Shown in pieces: positions 1 through 8,890 of a DNA stretch of 35,466 bases (the stretch's first letter is position 1; each line of letters begins with the position of its first letter). Location: positions 1-35,466 of the forward strand of contig NZ_JAQUVG010000027.1 of NCBI RefSeq assembly GCF_028693495.1, written 5' to 3'. Source of the DNA: Zoogloea sp. (GTDB lineage Bacteria > Pseudomonadota > Gammaproteobacteria > Burkholderiales > Rhodocyclaceae). The notes under the pieces were generated by a model. That model did not search any database, had not been told where the DNA came from, and saw only the letters and a program-made list of their open reading frames with translations. The position numbers and the translations under genes are program-made.

Positions 1-237
1 CACCCGGCCGCCGATGTCGCACAGCTCACGCCTCGGCTGTGGAAGCAGCACTTCGAAAAGGCTCCGCTGCGCTCGGATATCTCAAGACGCGTGGCGTAGC
101 AACTACGCCGCGGGCTGAACGCTTACGGGGCGATGCGCCTGCATGACTGGCTGACCATCCACGTGATCTCGACGGCAACGGTGCGCATCTCGGAGAGCGA
201 GGCCGCGGCCATCGTGTCCGGCCCTTCGCTGGTCTGA
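1..237 (+). pseudogene. 3' end of an unrecognised gene interrupted by an in-frame TAG
   Basis: One reading frame is open from the window edge to a TGA at 235-237 except for a single TAG at 100-102. The translated pieces (HPAADVAQLTPRLWKQ... before the stop and QLRRGLNAYGAMRLHDWLT... after it) look like ordinary protein, and frame and composition continue across the stop, which suggests a nonsense-mutated gene tail rather than two genes. I do not recognise the family. It lies upstream of a decayed integrase, so it may belong to an older mobile element or to the original chromosome. A sequencing error at the TAG is possible because the start of the gene is outside the window. Confidence 0.35.
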
Positions 238-382
238 GCGCGCGGGCCTGAATGTTGCCGCGCTGGGCTCAGGGAGCGTGTCATCATGGCGCCCGAGAAA
301 GCCTGGGCGGCCTCCCTGCGCTGCGGGGGGCGTGGATGAACGGGTCCCGGCTGGCGCGCAGCGCCGCAGCGGGAAGGACAGG

Positions 383-607
383 TTCACGGAGCTGGGGATC
401 CGCTACCGTCACCCCTATAATGTATGCCACACCTGCGCAACCACCTGCCTCACGGCAGGCATGGCAGCTGCGTTCAGCGCACAATCACCAGGTCACTCGA
501 TACAGAGGCGGCTCTCCACTCATGCCCGTGGGCCTGACAGTCGCAACGGCTGGGCAGGAATGGAGAAGCTGAAAGTTGGTCCAAAATGGGCCAAAGAATC
601 TGTTTAA
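383..607 (+). pseudogene. decayed C-terminus of a tyrosine integrase (older element)
   Basis: The translation from 383 aligns without gaps to the last ~75 residues of the intact integrase at 14162-15352: both share GIRYR-PYN, an HT-AT-CL-AGM stretch, a GHS-Q box, LST-AR and the end MEKLKV-PK. The two key catalytic positions are lost here. The Arg of the RHT box is Cys (TGC at 425-427) and the nucleophilic Tyr is His (CAT at 521-523). No recognisable N-terminal or central integrase domain precedes it. It stops 15 bp before the left 45-bp repeat, the same arrangement as the intact integrase at the right end. I read it as the dead integrase end of a related element that used this site earlier. 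Confidence 0.85.
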
Positions 608-622
608 AGCCTGGAAAATACA

Positions 623-667
623 AAGGAATCAATACCTTGCTCATTGCCAACAACATCACCATGCAGT
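623..667 (+). repeat. left 45-bp attachment repeat (attL side)
   Basis: This segment matches 15374-15418 at all but about seven positions. Both begin with AAGGAATCAAT and end with the identical ACCATGCAGT. Translated from the TTG at 638 it reads [10 protein letters not shown], the same residues as the first ten codons of the ybiT-like gene at the right end, and the differences inside the codons are third-base changes. Here the frame ends after one more codon (TAC TGA), so this is a disconnected 5' gene end left by insertion. Confidence 0.85.
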
Positions 668-684
668 ACTGATGGGGTTTTGTT

Positions 685-777
685 GAGTACTCGTGCGATA
701 AGAATCAATGGCTTAGCAACTCACGAATACTCACAAAAACACTCTTTGGCCCAAACTCTGCCCCAAGAATTGCCCCA
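685..777. repeat. inverted repeat and GCCCCA-type boxes at left island end (putative integrase arm sites)
   Basis: GAGTACTCGTG at 685-695 is mirrored by CACGAATACTC at 722-732 (10 of 11 positions). Three related boxes follow: TTTGGCCCAA (745-754), CTGCCCCAA (758-766) and TTGCCCCAG (770-778). The same kind of box occurs twice at the right end over the last codons of the integrase gene (15326-15335 and 15338-15347). Clustered short boxes near both ends next to the crossover are what arm-type integrase binding sites look like; the role is inferred. Confidence 0.5.
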
Positions 778-1047
778 GAGATAATGGCAATGGAATGTTC
801 TGGCAGGGCGGTGCTACCGAGAGGCCCGACAGCATTCAACTCTATAGTCTGAGATGACGGCAGCAGCACTACCGCCAGCAGGGGGCGATGAGCGGGACGC
901 ATAGAACTGCCCGGTGAGAAGCCTATTTCGGTGGGCTTTGCCGTCTCTCTGCCGTGGTGTCCTGGGAGCTAGGCGGCCCCCAGTCTGCTTATTATTTTGT
1001 GATGAGGTGGTGGTGAACCGCGTTGTGGCTGTGAGGGGGCTGCTGCA

Positions 1048-1500
1048 TCACTTCGCCTTCTTCCCCAGGCTTGGAAGCCCTCCACTGACCGCCTTGATTG
1101 AAACGGACCGACTCCCATCCGAGTTAGTCGTTGCGGATTGCCTCGGTGACGACGCCCTAGAAGGCCCCAGACGTACGTAGTACTCGTAGAACGCCTTGAA
1201 CTCCCTCGCCAAGTCCTCGTCCCCCGGCGCATTGGAGCCGACCTCCAGTTCCCTAAACAGCCGCTCCAGACGGGAACGAAGATGGACGACTTTTGGTTCT
1301 TTCCTAGTGTCAGAACTGTAACTGGCTCCAATCTCTGGAGGCCTTTTCTCTGCCCCAAGTTTCCGCTTGGTTCCAGGCGGTGGGATCGTCCCGCCCTTCA
1401 GGGCGTTTGGTGACTTTGGACATCGAGTACTGACGTGCCTCTGCCAGCGATGCAACTTAATCTGTATGCCGCAGAATGGGCATTCTTTTGTTGTATCCAT
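1048..1500 (-). CDS. small protein with N-terminal C2HC zinc finger, last gene of the type I R-M operon
   Basis: 150 aa, function not recognised. The N-terminus has a zinc-finger-like pattern C7-x2-C10-x11-H22-x4-C27 followed by a basic Pro/Lys-rich linker, a predicted helical segment (residues ~70-105, rich in Arg/Leu/Glu) and a Ser/Arg-rich tail. ATG at 1500 is preceded by an AAGGGA-like ribosome site and lies 31 bp after the hsdR stop in the same direction, so it is probably co-transcribed. A nucleic-acid-binding accessory or regulator of the R-M operon is a reasonable guess from the finger and position only. Confidence 0.6.
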   Translation of the reverse strand: MDTTKECPFCGIQIKLHRWQRHVSTRCPKSPNALKGGTIPPPGTKRKLGAEKRPPEIGASYSSDTRKEPKVVHLRSRLERLFRELEVGSNAPGDEDLAREFKAFYEYYVRLGPSRASSPRQSATTNSDGSRSVSIKAVSGGLPSLGKKAK

Positions 1501-1531
1501 CTCATCCCTTAACGACAGAGGTTGTCATGGA

Positions 1532-4500
1532 TCAGTACGACCATGCCTCGCTCAGTGCTCTCGCTTGCTGGAGTACCAACTCCACCGCGCCATCCTGCTG
1601 GTCTGGTGGGTACTTGTACTTGCGCAGGATGCGTCTGACCATGATGCGCAGGCGGGCACGAACACTCTCTCGTTCTGACCAGTCCACCGAAAGGTTCTTC
1701 CGCAGATTCTCAGTCAGTTCGTGGGCGATCTTCTTCAGGGTTTCATCCGAGAGTTCCCGCACTGCAGACTCATTGTCTGCGAGGGCATCGTAGAAGCGAA
1801 CCTCATCTTCCGTGAGGCCGAGTTCTTCCCCCCGGGTTGAGGCTGCCCGGAACTTCTTGGCCATTTCGATCAGCTCCTCGATGACCTGGGCTGTCTCGAT
1901 GGCACGGTTCTGATAGCGCTTGACGACGTTGGCCAGGAGTTCGGAAAACTTCTTCTCCTGTACTACGTTGCCTGCGAAGCGGGATTTGATCTCACCTTCG
2001 AGCAGTCGCTCGAGGAGCTCTACCGCAAGGTTGCGCTCCGGAAGGTTGCGCACCTCAGCCAGGAATTCATCGTCCAGGATGCCGATGTTGGGTTTGTCCA
2101 GTCCGACGGCACTGAATATGTCTACGACCTCTTCGGAAACCACAGCAGAACCAATGATCTGCCGTATTGCCAGTTCCCGTTCTTCATTGGTTTTCTTCTG
2201 CTTGGTCAGATCACGCTTGGTGAGGATCACTTTCACTGCCTGGAAGAAGGCGACCTCCTCGCGCACAGCCTTGGCTTCATCCAGTGTGCAGCACAGGGTG
2301 AAGGCCTTGGTCATGGCAGTCGCTTGATCGGCAAAGCGCTTCTTCCCGTCGTCAATCCCCAGTACATGGTTGGCCGCGCCAGCCAGGCGCTTGTGTCCGG
2401 CTGTCTGAAAGTCAGAATAATCGAAGCCATGAAGCAGGCCCCGAAGGATGTCCAACTTCTCCTCCAGGATGGCATAGGCCTCGGCCGCATCGACGGTTGG
2501 TCGGCCTCGTCCCTGGCTTGCGGTGTAGTCCTTGAGGGCGGACTTCAGCTCGTTGGCGATGCCGATGTAGTCCACCACCAGACCGCCTTGCTTGTCCTTG
2601 AATACGCGATTCACCCGAGCGATGGCCTGCATCAGATTGTGGCCCTTCATGGGCTTGTCCACGTAAAGGGTATGAACGCAGGGAGCATCGAAGCCAGTCA
2701 GCCACATGTCCCGGACGATCACGAGGCGCAGTGGGTCCGCAGGATCCTTGAAGCGCTTTTCGAGGCGCTTCTTGATCTGCTTGCTGTAGATGTGGGGGCG
2801 TAGCAGGGCCTTGTCACTGGCCGAACCTGTCATGACGATCTTGATTGCACCCTTCTCAGGATCGGTGTCGTGCCACTCTGGCTTCAGCTTCACGATTTCG
2901 TTGTAGAGGTGGACGCAGATATCCCGGCTCATGGCTACAACCATGGCCTTGCCGTTCAGGGCCTGGTCCCTTTCCAGGAAGTGGGAAACCAGATCAGCCG
3001 CCACCTGAGCTATGCGGGGCTCTGCACCTACAACCCTTTCCAGTGCAGCCCATCTACTCTTCAGGCGGGCCTGCTGGTCCTCCTCCTCGTCCTCAGCCAG
3101 TTCGTCGACCTCTTCATCAACGTGGGGGAGCTCCTCGGTTTTCAAGGAGAGCTTGGCAAGACGGGACTCGAAGTAGATGGCAACCGTGGCCCCATCCTCC
3201 TTCGCCTGCTGCATGTCGTAGATGTGGATGTACTCACCGAAGACAGCCCGAGTGTCCCTATCCTCACTGGATACCGGAGTTCCGGTGAACGCCACGAAGG
3301 TAGCCCTTGGGAGTGCGTCCCGCAGGTGCTGGGCATAGCCAACTTGATACTTGGTTACGGGCTCGGCTGCGATCAGGCCTGCCGGGTCGTTGGCGCTGGC
3401 TTGAGGTTTGAAGGTCTTGAGCTTGGCTTCAAAGCCGTACTGGGTGCGATGTGCCTCGTCCGCAATGACGACGATGTTGTTCCGGTCCGAGAGTTGCGGG
3501 AAGGTGTCCTCGTCTTCCCCGGGCATGAACTTCTGGATGGTGGTGAAGATGATCCCACCGGAGGGGCGGTTGGCCAGCAGTTTGCGAAGGTCCTGCCGAG
3601 TGTTGGCTTGGACTGGCTGCTCACGGAGCAGATCCTGAGCCAGGGAGAACACCCCAAACAGCTGTCCGTCCAGATCGTTTCTGTCCGTGATGACGACGAT
3701 GGTAGGGTTCTCCATCGCAGTTTCCTGCATCACCCGGGCTGCGAAGCAGGTCATGGTGATGCTCTTGCCGCTCCCCTGGGTGTGCCAGACAACCCCACCT
3801 TTATGACTTCCACCTGGACGGGATGCGGCAATCACCTGCTGGACGACGGCCTTCACCGCATGGAGCTGGTGGTATCCGGCAATCTTCTTGATCAGGCCGC
3901 CGTCGTCCTCGAAGAGGACAAAGTAGCGTAGATATTCCAGCAGTGCAGCGGGAGCCAGCACACCACGTATCAGTGTCTCGAGCTCCTGAAACTCGCCCAG
4001 TGGATCAAGCTGCACCCCATCGATCGTGCGCCACTGCATGAAGCGCTCAGCGTCGGCGGACAGCGAGCCCATGCGGGCATCGGTGCCATCCGAGATCACC
4101 ATGATCTCGTTGTACTGAAAGAGGTCGGGGATCTGTTCCTTGTAGGTCTGCAGTTGCTCGAAGGCCTTCCAGATGTCGGCGTTGGCATCTGCCGGGTTCT
4201 TGAGCTCGATGACCACCAGAGGCAAACCATTCACAAACAGCACGGTGTCCGGTCGGCGGGTGTGATGCGGGCCCTTGACGGAGTACTGGCTGACGGCAAG
4301 CCACTCGTTGTTGGTGGGATTGATCCAATCGATCAGGCGGGCAAAGTCACCAAGGGTTTCCCCCTGTCTCTGCACCTCGACTGGAACACCCGCAACCAGT
4401 AACTGGTGAAGGCGGCGGTTGGCCGACAGCAGAGAGGGGATGCCCAGATCCACCACGTGCTTGAAGGCATCCTCTCTGGCTGTCGGCGTGAGCTGGGGGT

Positions 4501-4666
4501 TCAGCCGCGCAAGTGCCTGACGGAGTCGCTCGACAAGGAGCACCTGCTGATAGCTCTGACGCTCGGGACGCTCTCCATCCGGAGCCAGGGCAGGGCCGTG
4601 CAAAGTGGCGTAGCCTACATCGGTAAGCCAGCCGAGTGCTTCCTGTTCGAGTTGGTCTTCGGTCAT
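1532..4666 (-). CDS. hsdR: type I restriction endonuclease subunit R (HsdR)
   Basis: Motor and nuclease subunit of a type I restriction enzyme: with HsdM and HsdS it translocates unmodified DNA using ATP and cuts at a distance. The 1044-aa length is typical. The N-terminal PD-(D/E)xK nuclease is visible as RPD (D140) followed by VVIELKNP (E154, K156). The SF2 helicase domain has Walker A HTQGSGKS near residue 295, DEAH at 403-406 and the TGTP motif after it. The C-terminal third is helical, as expected for the assembly region. The ATG overlaps the stop of the upstream fic gene as ATGA (4663-4666), which indicates translational coupling. All catalytic motifs look intact. Confidence 0.96.
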   Translation of the reverse strand: MTEDQLEQEALGWLTDVGYATLHGPALAPDGERPERQSYQQVLLVERLRQALARLNPQLTPTAREDAFKHVVDLGIPSLLSANRRLHQLLVAGVPVEVQRQGETLGDFARLIDWINPTNNEWLAVSQYSVKGPHHTRRPDTVLFVNGLPLVVIELKNPADANADIWKAFEQLQTYKEQIPDLFQYNEIMVISDGTDARMGSLSADAERFMQWRTIDGVQLDPLGEFQELETLIRGVLAPAALLEYLRYFVLFEDDGGLIKKIAGYHQLHAVKAVVQQVIAASRPGGSHKGGVVWHTQGSGKSITMTCFAARVMQETAMENPTIVVITDRNDLDGQLFGVFSLAQDLLREQPVQANTRQDLRKLLANRPSGGIIFTTIQKFMPGEDEDTFPQLSDRNNIVVIADEAHRTQYGFEAKLKTFKPQASANDPAGLIAAEPVTKYQVGYAQHLRDALPRATFVAFTGTPVSSEDRDTRAVFGEYIHIYDMQQAKEDGATVAIYFESRLAKLSLKTEELPHVDEEVDELAEDEEEDQQARLKSRWAALERVVGAEPRIAQVAADLVSHFLERDQALNGKAMVVAMSRDICVHLYNEIVKLKPEWHDTDPEKGAIKIVMTGSASDKALLRPHIYSKQIKKRLEKRFKDPADPLRLVIVRDMWLTGFDAPCVHTLYVDKPMKGHNLMQAIARVNRVFKDKQGGLVVDYIGIANELKSALKDYTASQGRGRPTVDAAEAYAILEEKLDILRGLLHGFDYSDFQTAGHKRLAGAANHVLGIDDGKKRFADQATAMTKAFTLCCTLDEAKAVREEVAFFQAVKVILTKRDLTKQKKTNEERELAIRQIIGSAVVSEEVVDIFSAVGLDKPNIGILDDEFLAEVRNLPERNLAVELLERLLEGEIKSRFAGNVVQEKKFSELLANVVKRYQNRAIETAQVIEELIEMAKKFRAASTRGEELGLTEDEVRFYDALADNESAVRELSDETLKKIAHELTENLRKNLSVDWSERESVRARLRIMVRRILRKYKYPPDQQDGAVELVLQQARALSEAWSY

Positions 4667-5736
4667 TTCGACCTGCCCAGCAGGATGTCGTTGAGGGCTA
4701 CGTTGATGTAGTAGTTGCTGCGCCCGAGCTTGTGCTTCTGCACGAAACCAGCAGCGGCAAGTTCGTCCAGGTACTTGGCGGCCGTCAGACGGGAGACTTC
4801 CAGATCCTGCTGAATGAACTCAATCTTCGTGTAAGGATGGTTGAAGAGGTTGTTGATCAAGTCCTGGCTGTAGAACTTGAAGCCAGCCCGGATGCGATGC
4901 TTGTAGTCGAAGAAGGCCGTCTTGATGGCATGGATCGTGGTGATCGTTTGGGCAGCGGTCTGTTCTACAGCTTCGAGCATGTAGAGGACCCACTCCTCCC
5001 AGGTGTCCTGATCGCGTACCGATTGCAAAAGGCGGTAGTAGTCGGACTTGGTACGGACGATATGGCTTGAGAGGTAGAGGACCGGGACATCCAGCAGGCC
5101 CTCTTTGACCAGGTAAAGCACGTTGAGGATGCGCCCGGTACGTCCGTTGCCATCGTAGAAAGGATGGATGCTCTCGAACTGGTGGTGGATCAGCGCCATC
5201 TTTATCAGCGGATCGGCAGGAAAGAGGGTCTCGTCGTTGATGAAGTGCTCGAGTCCGCGCATCAACTCCACGATCACTGTGGGATCCTGTGGAGGGGTGT
5301 AAACCGTCTCCCCCCTACTGCTCTTCAGTGCGGTTCCAGGCAATTTTCGGAAGCCAGCGTTGTTGCGCTCCAGCTCTGCCTGGATCTCGACAAGGTGGTT
5401 GGCCGTGATCAGGCCTGTGTCGCGCACCTGTTCATAGCCAAGCCGTAGGGCCTGCCGGTAGCGGAGAACCTCCTTGGCCGCCGGGTTGGCAAAGGCCTCC
5501 GGGAGGACTTCATCCTTGAATAGTTCATCGTGCGTGGTGACGATGTTTTCGATCTCGGAGCTGTCCTTTGCTTCCTGAAGGCCCAGTGTGTTGATCAGAA
5601 TGCTCTGATTGGGGATCGATGCGGCAATCCCCTTCAACTCCGCCAGCTTGCGGCTACTGCTGGCAAGCCGCTTCAGGATGGCCAGGTTGTCGAAGCGAGC
5701 CGGGTCCAGGCTATCGAGGGAGCGCAGAGCGTTCAT
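4663..5736 (-). CDS. Fic family AMPylase with N-terminal inhibitory helix and C-terminal winged helix
   Basis: 357 aa. Fic enzymes transfer AMP (or another nucleotide part) to a hydroxyl of a target protein. The catalytic loop [12 protein letters not shown] is complete at 191-202. The N-terminal part carries the class II autoinhibition motif S59-x3-E63-N64, so activity should be self-restrained. The C-terminal ~70 residues look like a winged helix ([20 protein letters not shown] and the segment after it). Size and layout resemble the Shewanella SoFic type. It sits between hsdS and hsdR and is translationally coupled to hsdR, so it is part of the restriction operon. Target unknown; control of the R-M system or a back-up defence toxin are both possible. 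Confidence 0.93.
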   Translation of the reverse strand: MNALRSLDSLDPARFDNLAILKRLASSSRKLAELKGIAASIPNQSILINTLGLQEAKDSSEIENIVTTHDELFKDEVLPEAFANPAAKEVLRYRQALRLGYEQVRDTGLITANHLVEIQAELERNNAGFRKLPGTALKSSRGETVYTPPQDPTVIVELMRGLEHFINDETLFPADPLIKMALIHHQFESIHPFYDGNGRTGRILNVLYLVKEGLLDVPVLYLSSHIVRTKSDYYRLLQSVRDQDTWEEWVLYMLEAVEQTAAQTITTIHAIKTAFFDYKHRIRAGFKFYSQDLINNLFNHPYTKIEFIQQDLEVSRLTAAKYLDELAAAGFVQKHKLGRSNYYINVALNDILLGRSK

Positions 5737-5953
5737 GGCAAGTCGTTTCTGGTGTTGAACGTGTATAAAAAACTGGATTATCTATACATGTCCTTTCCGA
5801 TCTGTATGGGAAAGGCAGTTTTCTATGCAGGTCGTTGGCGATGCGTAAAGCGGAAGGTCCCCGTTGGTGTGCCGGGTTGATGCTGGTCTTGAGGCGGGTC
5901 AGCCACTCCGAGTATCCCTCTGGCAGACCTTTGGTTTCCGGGGAGGAGATCAT
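5711..5953 (-). pseudogene. probable truncated DUF1016/YhcG N-terminal remnant between hsdS and fic
   Basis: An 80-codon frame starts with an ATGA overlap on the hsdS stop. Residues ~10-45 (LPEGYSEWLTRLKTSINPAH and what follows) resemble the start of DUF1016 proteins, which commonly open with a GY-EWL--LK-RI helix and are frequent neighbours of hsdS genes. Similarity then stops and the frame runs into unrelated sequence ending inside the start of fic. The usual ~350-aa protein and its PD-(D/E)xK domain are missing, so I call it a deletion remnant. The resemblance is from memory of the family and needs a profile search. Confidence 0.45.
5762..5815 (-). promoter_or_regulatory. two inverted repeats upstream of fic
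   Basis: On the minus strand, 20-80 bases before the fic start, lie a perfect 7-bp inverted repeat (CCTTTCC 5792-5798 / GGAAAGG 5809-5815) and a 6-bp one (TGTATA 5762-5767 / TATACA 5783-5788) in an AT-rich patch. An internal promoter with operators for fic-hsdR would fit, and the fic C-terminal winged helix could be the binder, but nothing in the sequence proves it. Confidence 0.3.
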
Positions 5954-7302
5954 GCTGGGGCTTCCTCCAGTAGGGACTCGGCCTCGGGCAGGCGGAGTTG
6001 GCCGGAGATCAGGCGGGGGAGCAGGGTGTCACGGAGGGTGGTAAGTGTCTTGATATGTTGGCGACTGAGCATCAATCGTTGATGAACAGAATCAGCAATC
6101 GAAGAAAACCGATCAATGATCGGCAACGGAGGAATAAGTAACCGAATAGACCGCAAGTAGGTCACTGGGCGGGCAATGGACGGGACTCCGACCTGAGACA
6201 TATTGGCTAACAGTTGGTGCTGGCCTTGTGGTGAGCGAAAGTAGTACGTCACCCATTCCGGTCGCATCTCGGATAGATCGCAACGAAGAAAGAACTGGCG
6301 CTGTGAGAGTACATACTCACCAAAGCGCGCAGCAGCATGGAGCAAACTAACCTGGCCGATGCTACCCGCGTGCGTGAAAATCACATCACCAGCCCTTACG
6401 CAGGACTTGGCCAGTTTCTCTGCATGATCCTCCGTGATGTAGTTAAAGCTATTGTCTTCTACCAAAAGTTTTTTGAGATGCTGCCCACTGATGATTGGAA
6501 CACCATGTTCAACAAACGTTGAGACTTTGATATTGGATCCAAAGGGCCCCATCCCAACTCGCTCAGCAAAACTGTCAACAGCCCCAATCCTCCACCCCTT
6601 CGGCACCAACCCCAGTTCCGATTCCTCGAACTCATCCGGAAACAGCGCCGCTGTCTCCTCATCCATTCCTTCCGGGGCAAGTCCTTGCTGCTTGGTACGG
6701 ACCGGGTCGAAGTCGACGAACCAGGATTTGAACAGTGCTTGGGCGATGGATTCGAGGGTGGCGTTGGTGTCACGCAGGAGGGCAATTCGAATCTCAATTT
6801 CTTCGAGCAACTCAACCACCCTGGCCCGCAAGGAAGTCTGCGCGGGAACTGGGTAAGCTAGAAAATCCTCACGGCTTAACGCAACAACTGCACTGCCCGT
6901 TGCTCGTCCAGCGCAATAGTCACGGTATTGTGGGGTTCTGAGCAGCCAATAGACGTAGCTCACCGTCTCGTTGTCTTGACGACAAAACTTGAGCTTGACT
7001 GTATCCTGCGTCAAACGACCCGACTGAACGAATGGAGGTACCCGAGCAACGGAACCGATCATTTTCCCGTCCTTCGTCGCACCCTTGAGCGCTGCAAACA
7101 AGTCGCCTGGGCTGAGCATCAATTTCTCCGGGCACTCGCCTCCGTATGTTTTGAAGTCGGTATCACGAAATCCGCCTCCGGGCTCAATCGAGCCAAGACC
7201 GAGTAATGCAGGTCCAGGCTTGCCTACTAGGTTGCCTTTGTAGGTCGTGCCACGGACAAGAGTAACGAAATCACCCAGTGTCAAAGACGCTTCAGAACTC
7301 AT
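5950..7302 (-). CDS. hsdS: type I restriction-modification specificity subunit (HsdS)
   Basis: 450 aa. Recognises the bipartite DNA target for both methylation and cleavage. It has two target-recognition domains (residues ~5-160 and ~235-400), each followed by a conserved helical spacer: [20 protein letters not shown] with [13 protein letters not shown] in the centre, and [20 protein letters not shown] with ISGQLRLP at the end. These spacers set the distance between half-sites. The start overlaps the hsdM stop by 11 bp. The target sequence cannot be read from the protein by eye. No frameshift or truncation is evident. Confidence 0.95.
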   Translation of the reverse strand: MSSEASLTLGDFVTLVRGTTYKGNLVGKPGPALLGLGSIEPGGGFRDTDFKTYGGECPEKLMLSPGDLFAALKGATKDGKMIGSVARVPPFVQSGRLTQDTVKLKFCRQDNETVSYVYWLLRTPQYRDYCAGRATGSAVVALSREDFLAYPVPAQTSLRARVVELLEEIEIRIALLRDTNATLESIAQALFKSWFVDFDPVRTKQQGLAPEGMDEETAALFPDEFEESELGLVPKGWRIGAVDSFAERVGMGPFGSNIKVSTFVEHGVPIISGQHLKKLLVEDNSFNYITEDHAEKLAKSCVRAGDVIFTHAGSIGQVSLLHAAARFGEYVLSQRQFFLRCDLSEMRPEWVTYYFRSPQGQHQLLANMSQVGVPSIARPVTYLRSIRLLIPPLPIIDRFSSIADSVHQRLMLSRQHIKTLTTLRDTLLPRLISGQLRLPEAESLLEEAPA

Positions 7303-8860
7303 ACCCCAGCCCCCTCAGCTTCGTCCGGATCAACGCATCCAGCTCCGCACCCTTAGCCATCTGCTCACCCAACTGCTCCGTGAGCTTCTGCATCTTCTCG
7401 GCAAAGGCGTCATCGTCATCCTCGACTTCTTCCGAGCCCACATACCGCCCAGGTGTCAGCACGTGGCCGTGTCCGGCAATCTCGGAGAGCGTCACGCTGC
7501 GGCTGTAACCAGCCTGATCTGCATAGTCACCAGATTCACCGCGCCACGCGGCTACCGTGGCCGCAATACGTTCGATCACTTCATCAGTCAGCTCCGCCTG
7601 CACACGGCTGATCATCGTGCCGAGTTTGCGAGCGTCGATGAATAGCACTTCTCCCTTGCGGGTGGTCTTCTTCTTACAGAGAAACCACAAGCACGCAGGG
7701 ATCTGCGTGTTGAAAAACAGCTGTCCGGGCAGGGCGATCATTACTTCAACTACATCGGCCTCGACCATTGCTGCCCGGATCACGCCCTCGTTGTTCTGGC
7801 TTGAACTCATGCTGCCGTTGGCGAGCACTATTCCGGCCCGACCATTGGGGGCAAGATGGTGGAGCATGTGCTGAAGCCAGGCGTAGTTGGCATTCCCTTG
7901 CGGTGGATCTCCATAAACCCAGCGGGGGTCACCTTCGAGACTGCCATGCCACCAGTCGCTGATATTGAACGGAGGGTTGGCAAGGATGAAGTCTGCCCGC
8001 AGATCCTGATGCTGGTTCTTCGTGAAGGTGTCGGCAGGTTCCTTGCCAAGGTTGAAGTCGATGCCTCTGATTGCAAGGTTCATCGCCGCCAGACGCCAGG
8101 TGGTGGGGTTGGATTCCTGGCCGTAGATGGAGACATCCCCCAGCTTGCCGCCATGGGCTTCGATGAACTTCTCCGACTGTACAAACATGCCGCCAGAGCC
8201 GCAGCAAGGGTCATAGACCTTGCCATGGTGAGGAGCGAGTACCGCAACCAGGGTTTTGACGATGCTGGCGGGCGTGTAGAACTGTCCGCCCTTCTTGCCT
8301 TCTGCGTTGGCAAACTGCCCAAGGAAGTACTCGTAAACCTGCCCTAGAACATCCCGAGCCTGGCTGGCTTCTTCACCAAAGCCAATGGTGGAAACCAGAT
8401 CCACCAACTCACCAAGTTTGCCGTCCGGTAGTTGTGCCCGTGCGTAGCGCTTGTCCAGCCCGATCTTCTTCAGGGCTGCGTTCTCGTTTTCGATCAATGC
8501 CAGGGCATCATCGATGCGCTTGCCTATGTCCGTCTGCTTGGCGCTGGCCCTGACGGCTTCCCAGCGGGCGGCTTCGGGAACCCAGAAGGCATTGACCTCC
8601 TTGTAGTAGTCCCGCTCCTCCAGTTCCTCGGCGAGCATCTGATCGTCGCGCTCATGCAGGAAGTAGTCGTCAGCCTCGTCCTGGAAGCGCCTAGTGAGTT
8701 CGGCCCTGCGGGCCGCAAAGCTGTCAGAGATGTACTTGAGGAAGATGAGTCCGAGCACGAGGTGCTTGTACTCTGCTGCATCCATGTTGGCTCGCAGCTT
8801 GTCAGCTGCTGCCCAGAGGGTTTTCTTGATGTCGTCCAGCATGTGTGAGGATGAAGCCAT
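7292..8860 (-). CDS. hsdM: type I restriction-modification DNA methyltransferase subunit (HsdM)
   Basis: About 522 aa. Adenine-N6 methyltransferase of the R-M complex. The N-terminal helical domain ([20 protein letters not shown]) is the typical HsdM_N, and the catalytic domain has the SAM-binding motif [11 protein letters not shown] and the active-site NPPFN. I place the start at ATG 8860 because [16 protein letters not shown] matches where HsdM proteins usually begin; a GTG at 8890 or ATG at 8842 in the same frame are alternatives and none has a strong ribosome site. It is the first gene of the minus-strand operon; the promoter must lie in 8870-9060. Confidence 0.95.
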   Translation of the reverse strand: MASSSHMLDDIKKTLWAAADKLRANMDAAEYKHLVLGLIFLKYISDSFAARRAELTRRFQDEADDYFLHERDDQMLAEELEERDYYKEVNAFWVPEAARWEAVRASAKQTDIGKRIDDALALIENENAALKKIGLDKRYARAQLPDGKLGELVDLVSTIGFGEEASQARDVLGQVYEYFLGQFANAEGKKGGQFYTPASIVKTLVAVLAPHHGKVYDPCCGSGGMFVQSEKFIEAHGGKLGDVSIYGQESNPTTWRLAAMNLAIRGIDFNLGKEPADTFTKNQHQDLRADFILANPPFNISDWWHGSLEGDPRWVYGDPPQGNANYAWLQHMLHHLAPNGRAGIVLANGSMSSSQNNEGVIRAAMVEADVVEVMIALPGQLFFNTQIPACLWFLCKKKTTRKGEVLFIDARKLGTMISRVQAELTDEVIERIAATVAAWRGESGDYADQAGYSRSVTLSEIAGHGHVLTPGRYVGSEEVEDDDDAFAEKMQKLTEQLGEQMAKGAELDALIRTKLRGLGYEF

Positions 8861-8890
8861 ACAGGTGTGGCTTCTGCCATGAGAAACCAC

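Noticed and set aside
623-667. tRNA or tmRNA attachment site
   Set aside because: The repeated DNA encodes the start of a protein ([10 protein letters not shown]) and has no tRNA structure.
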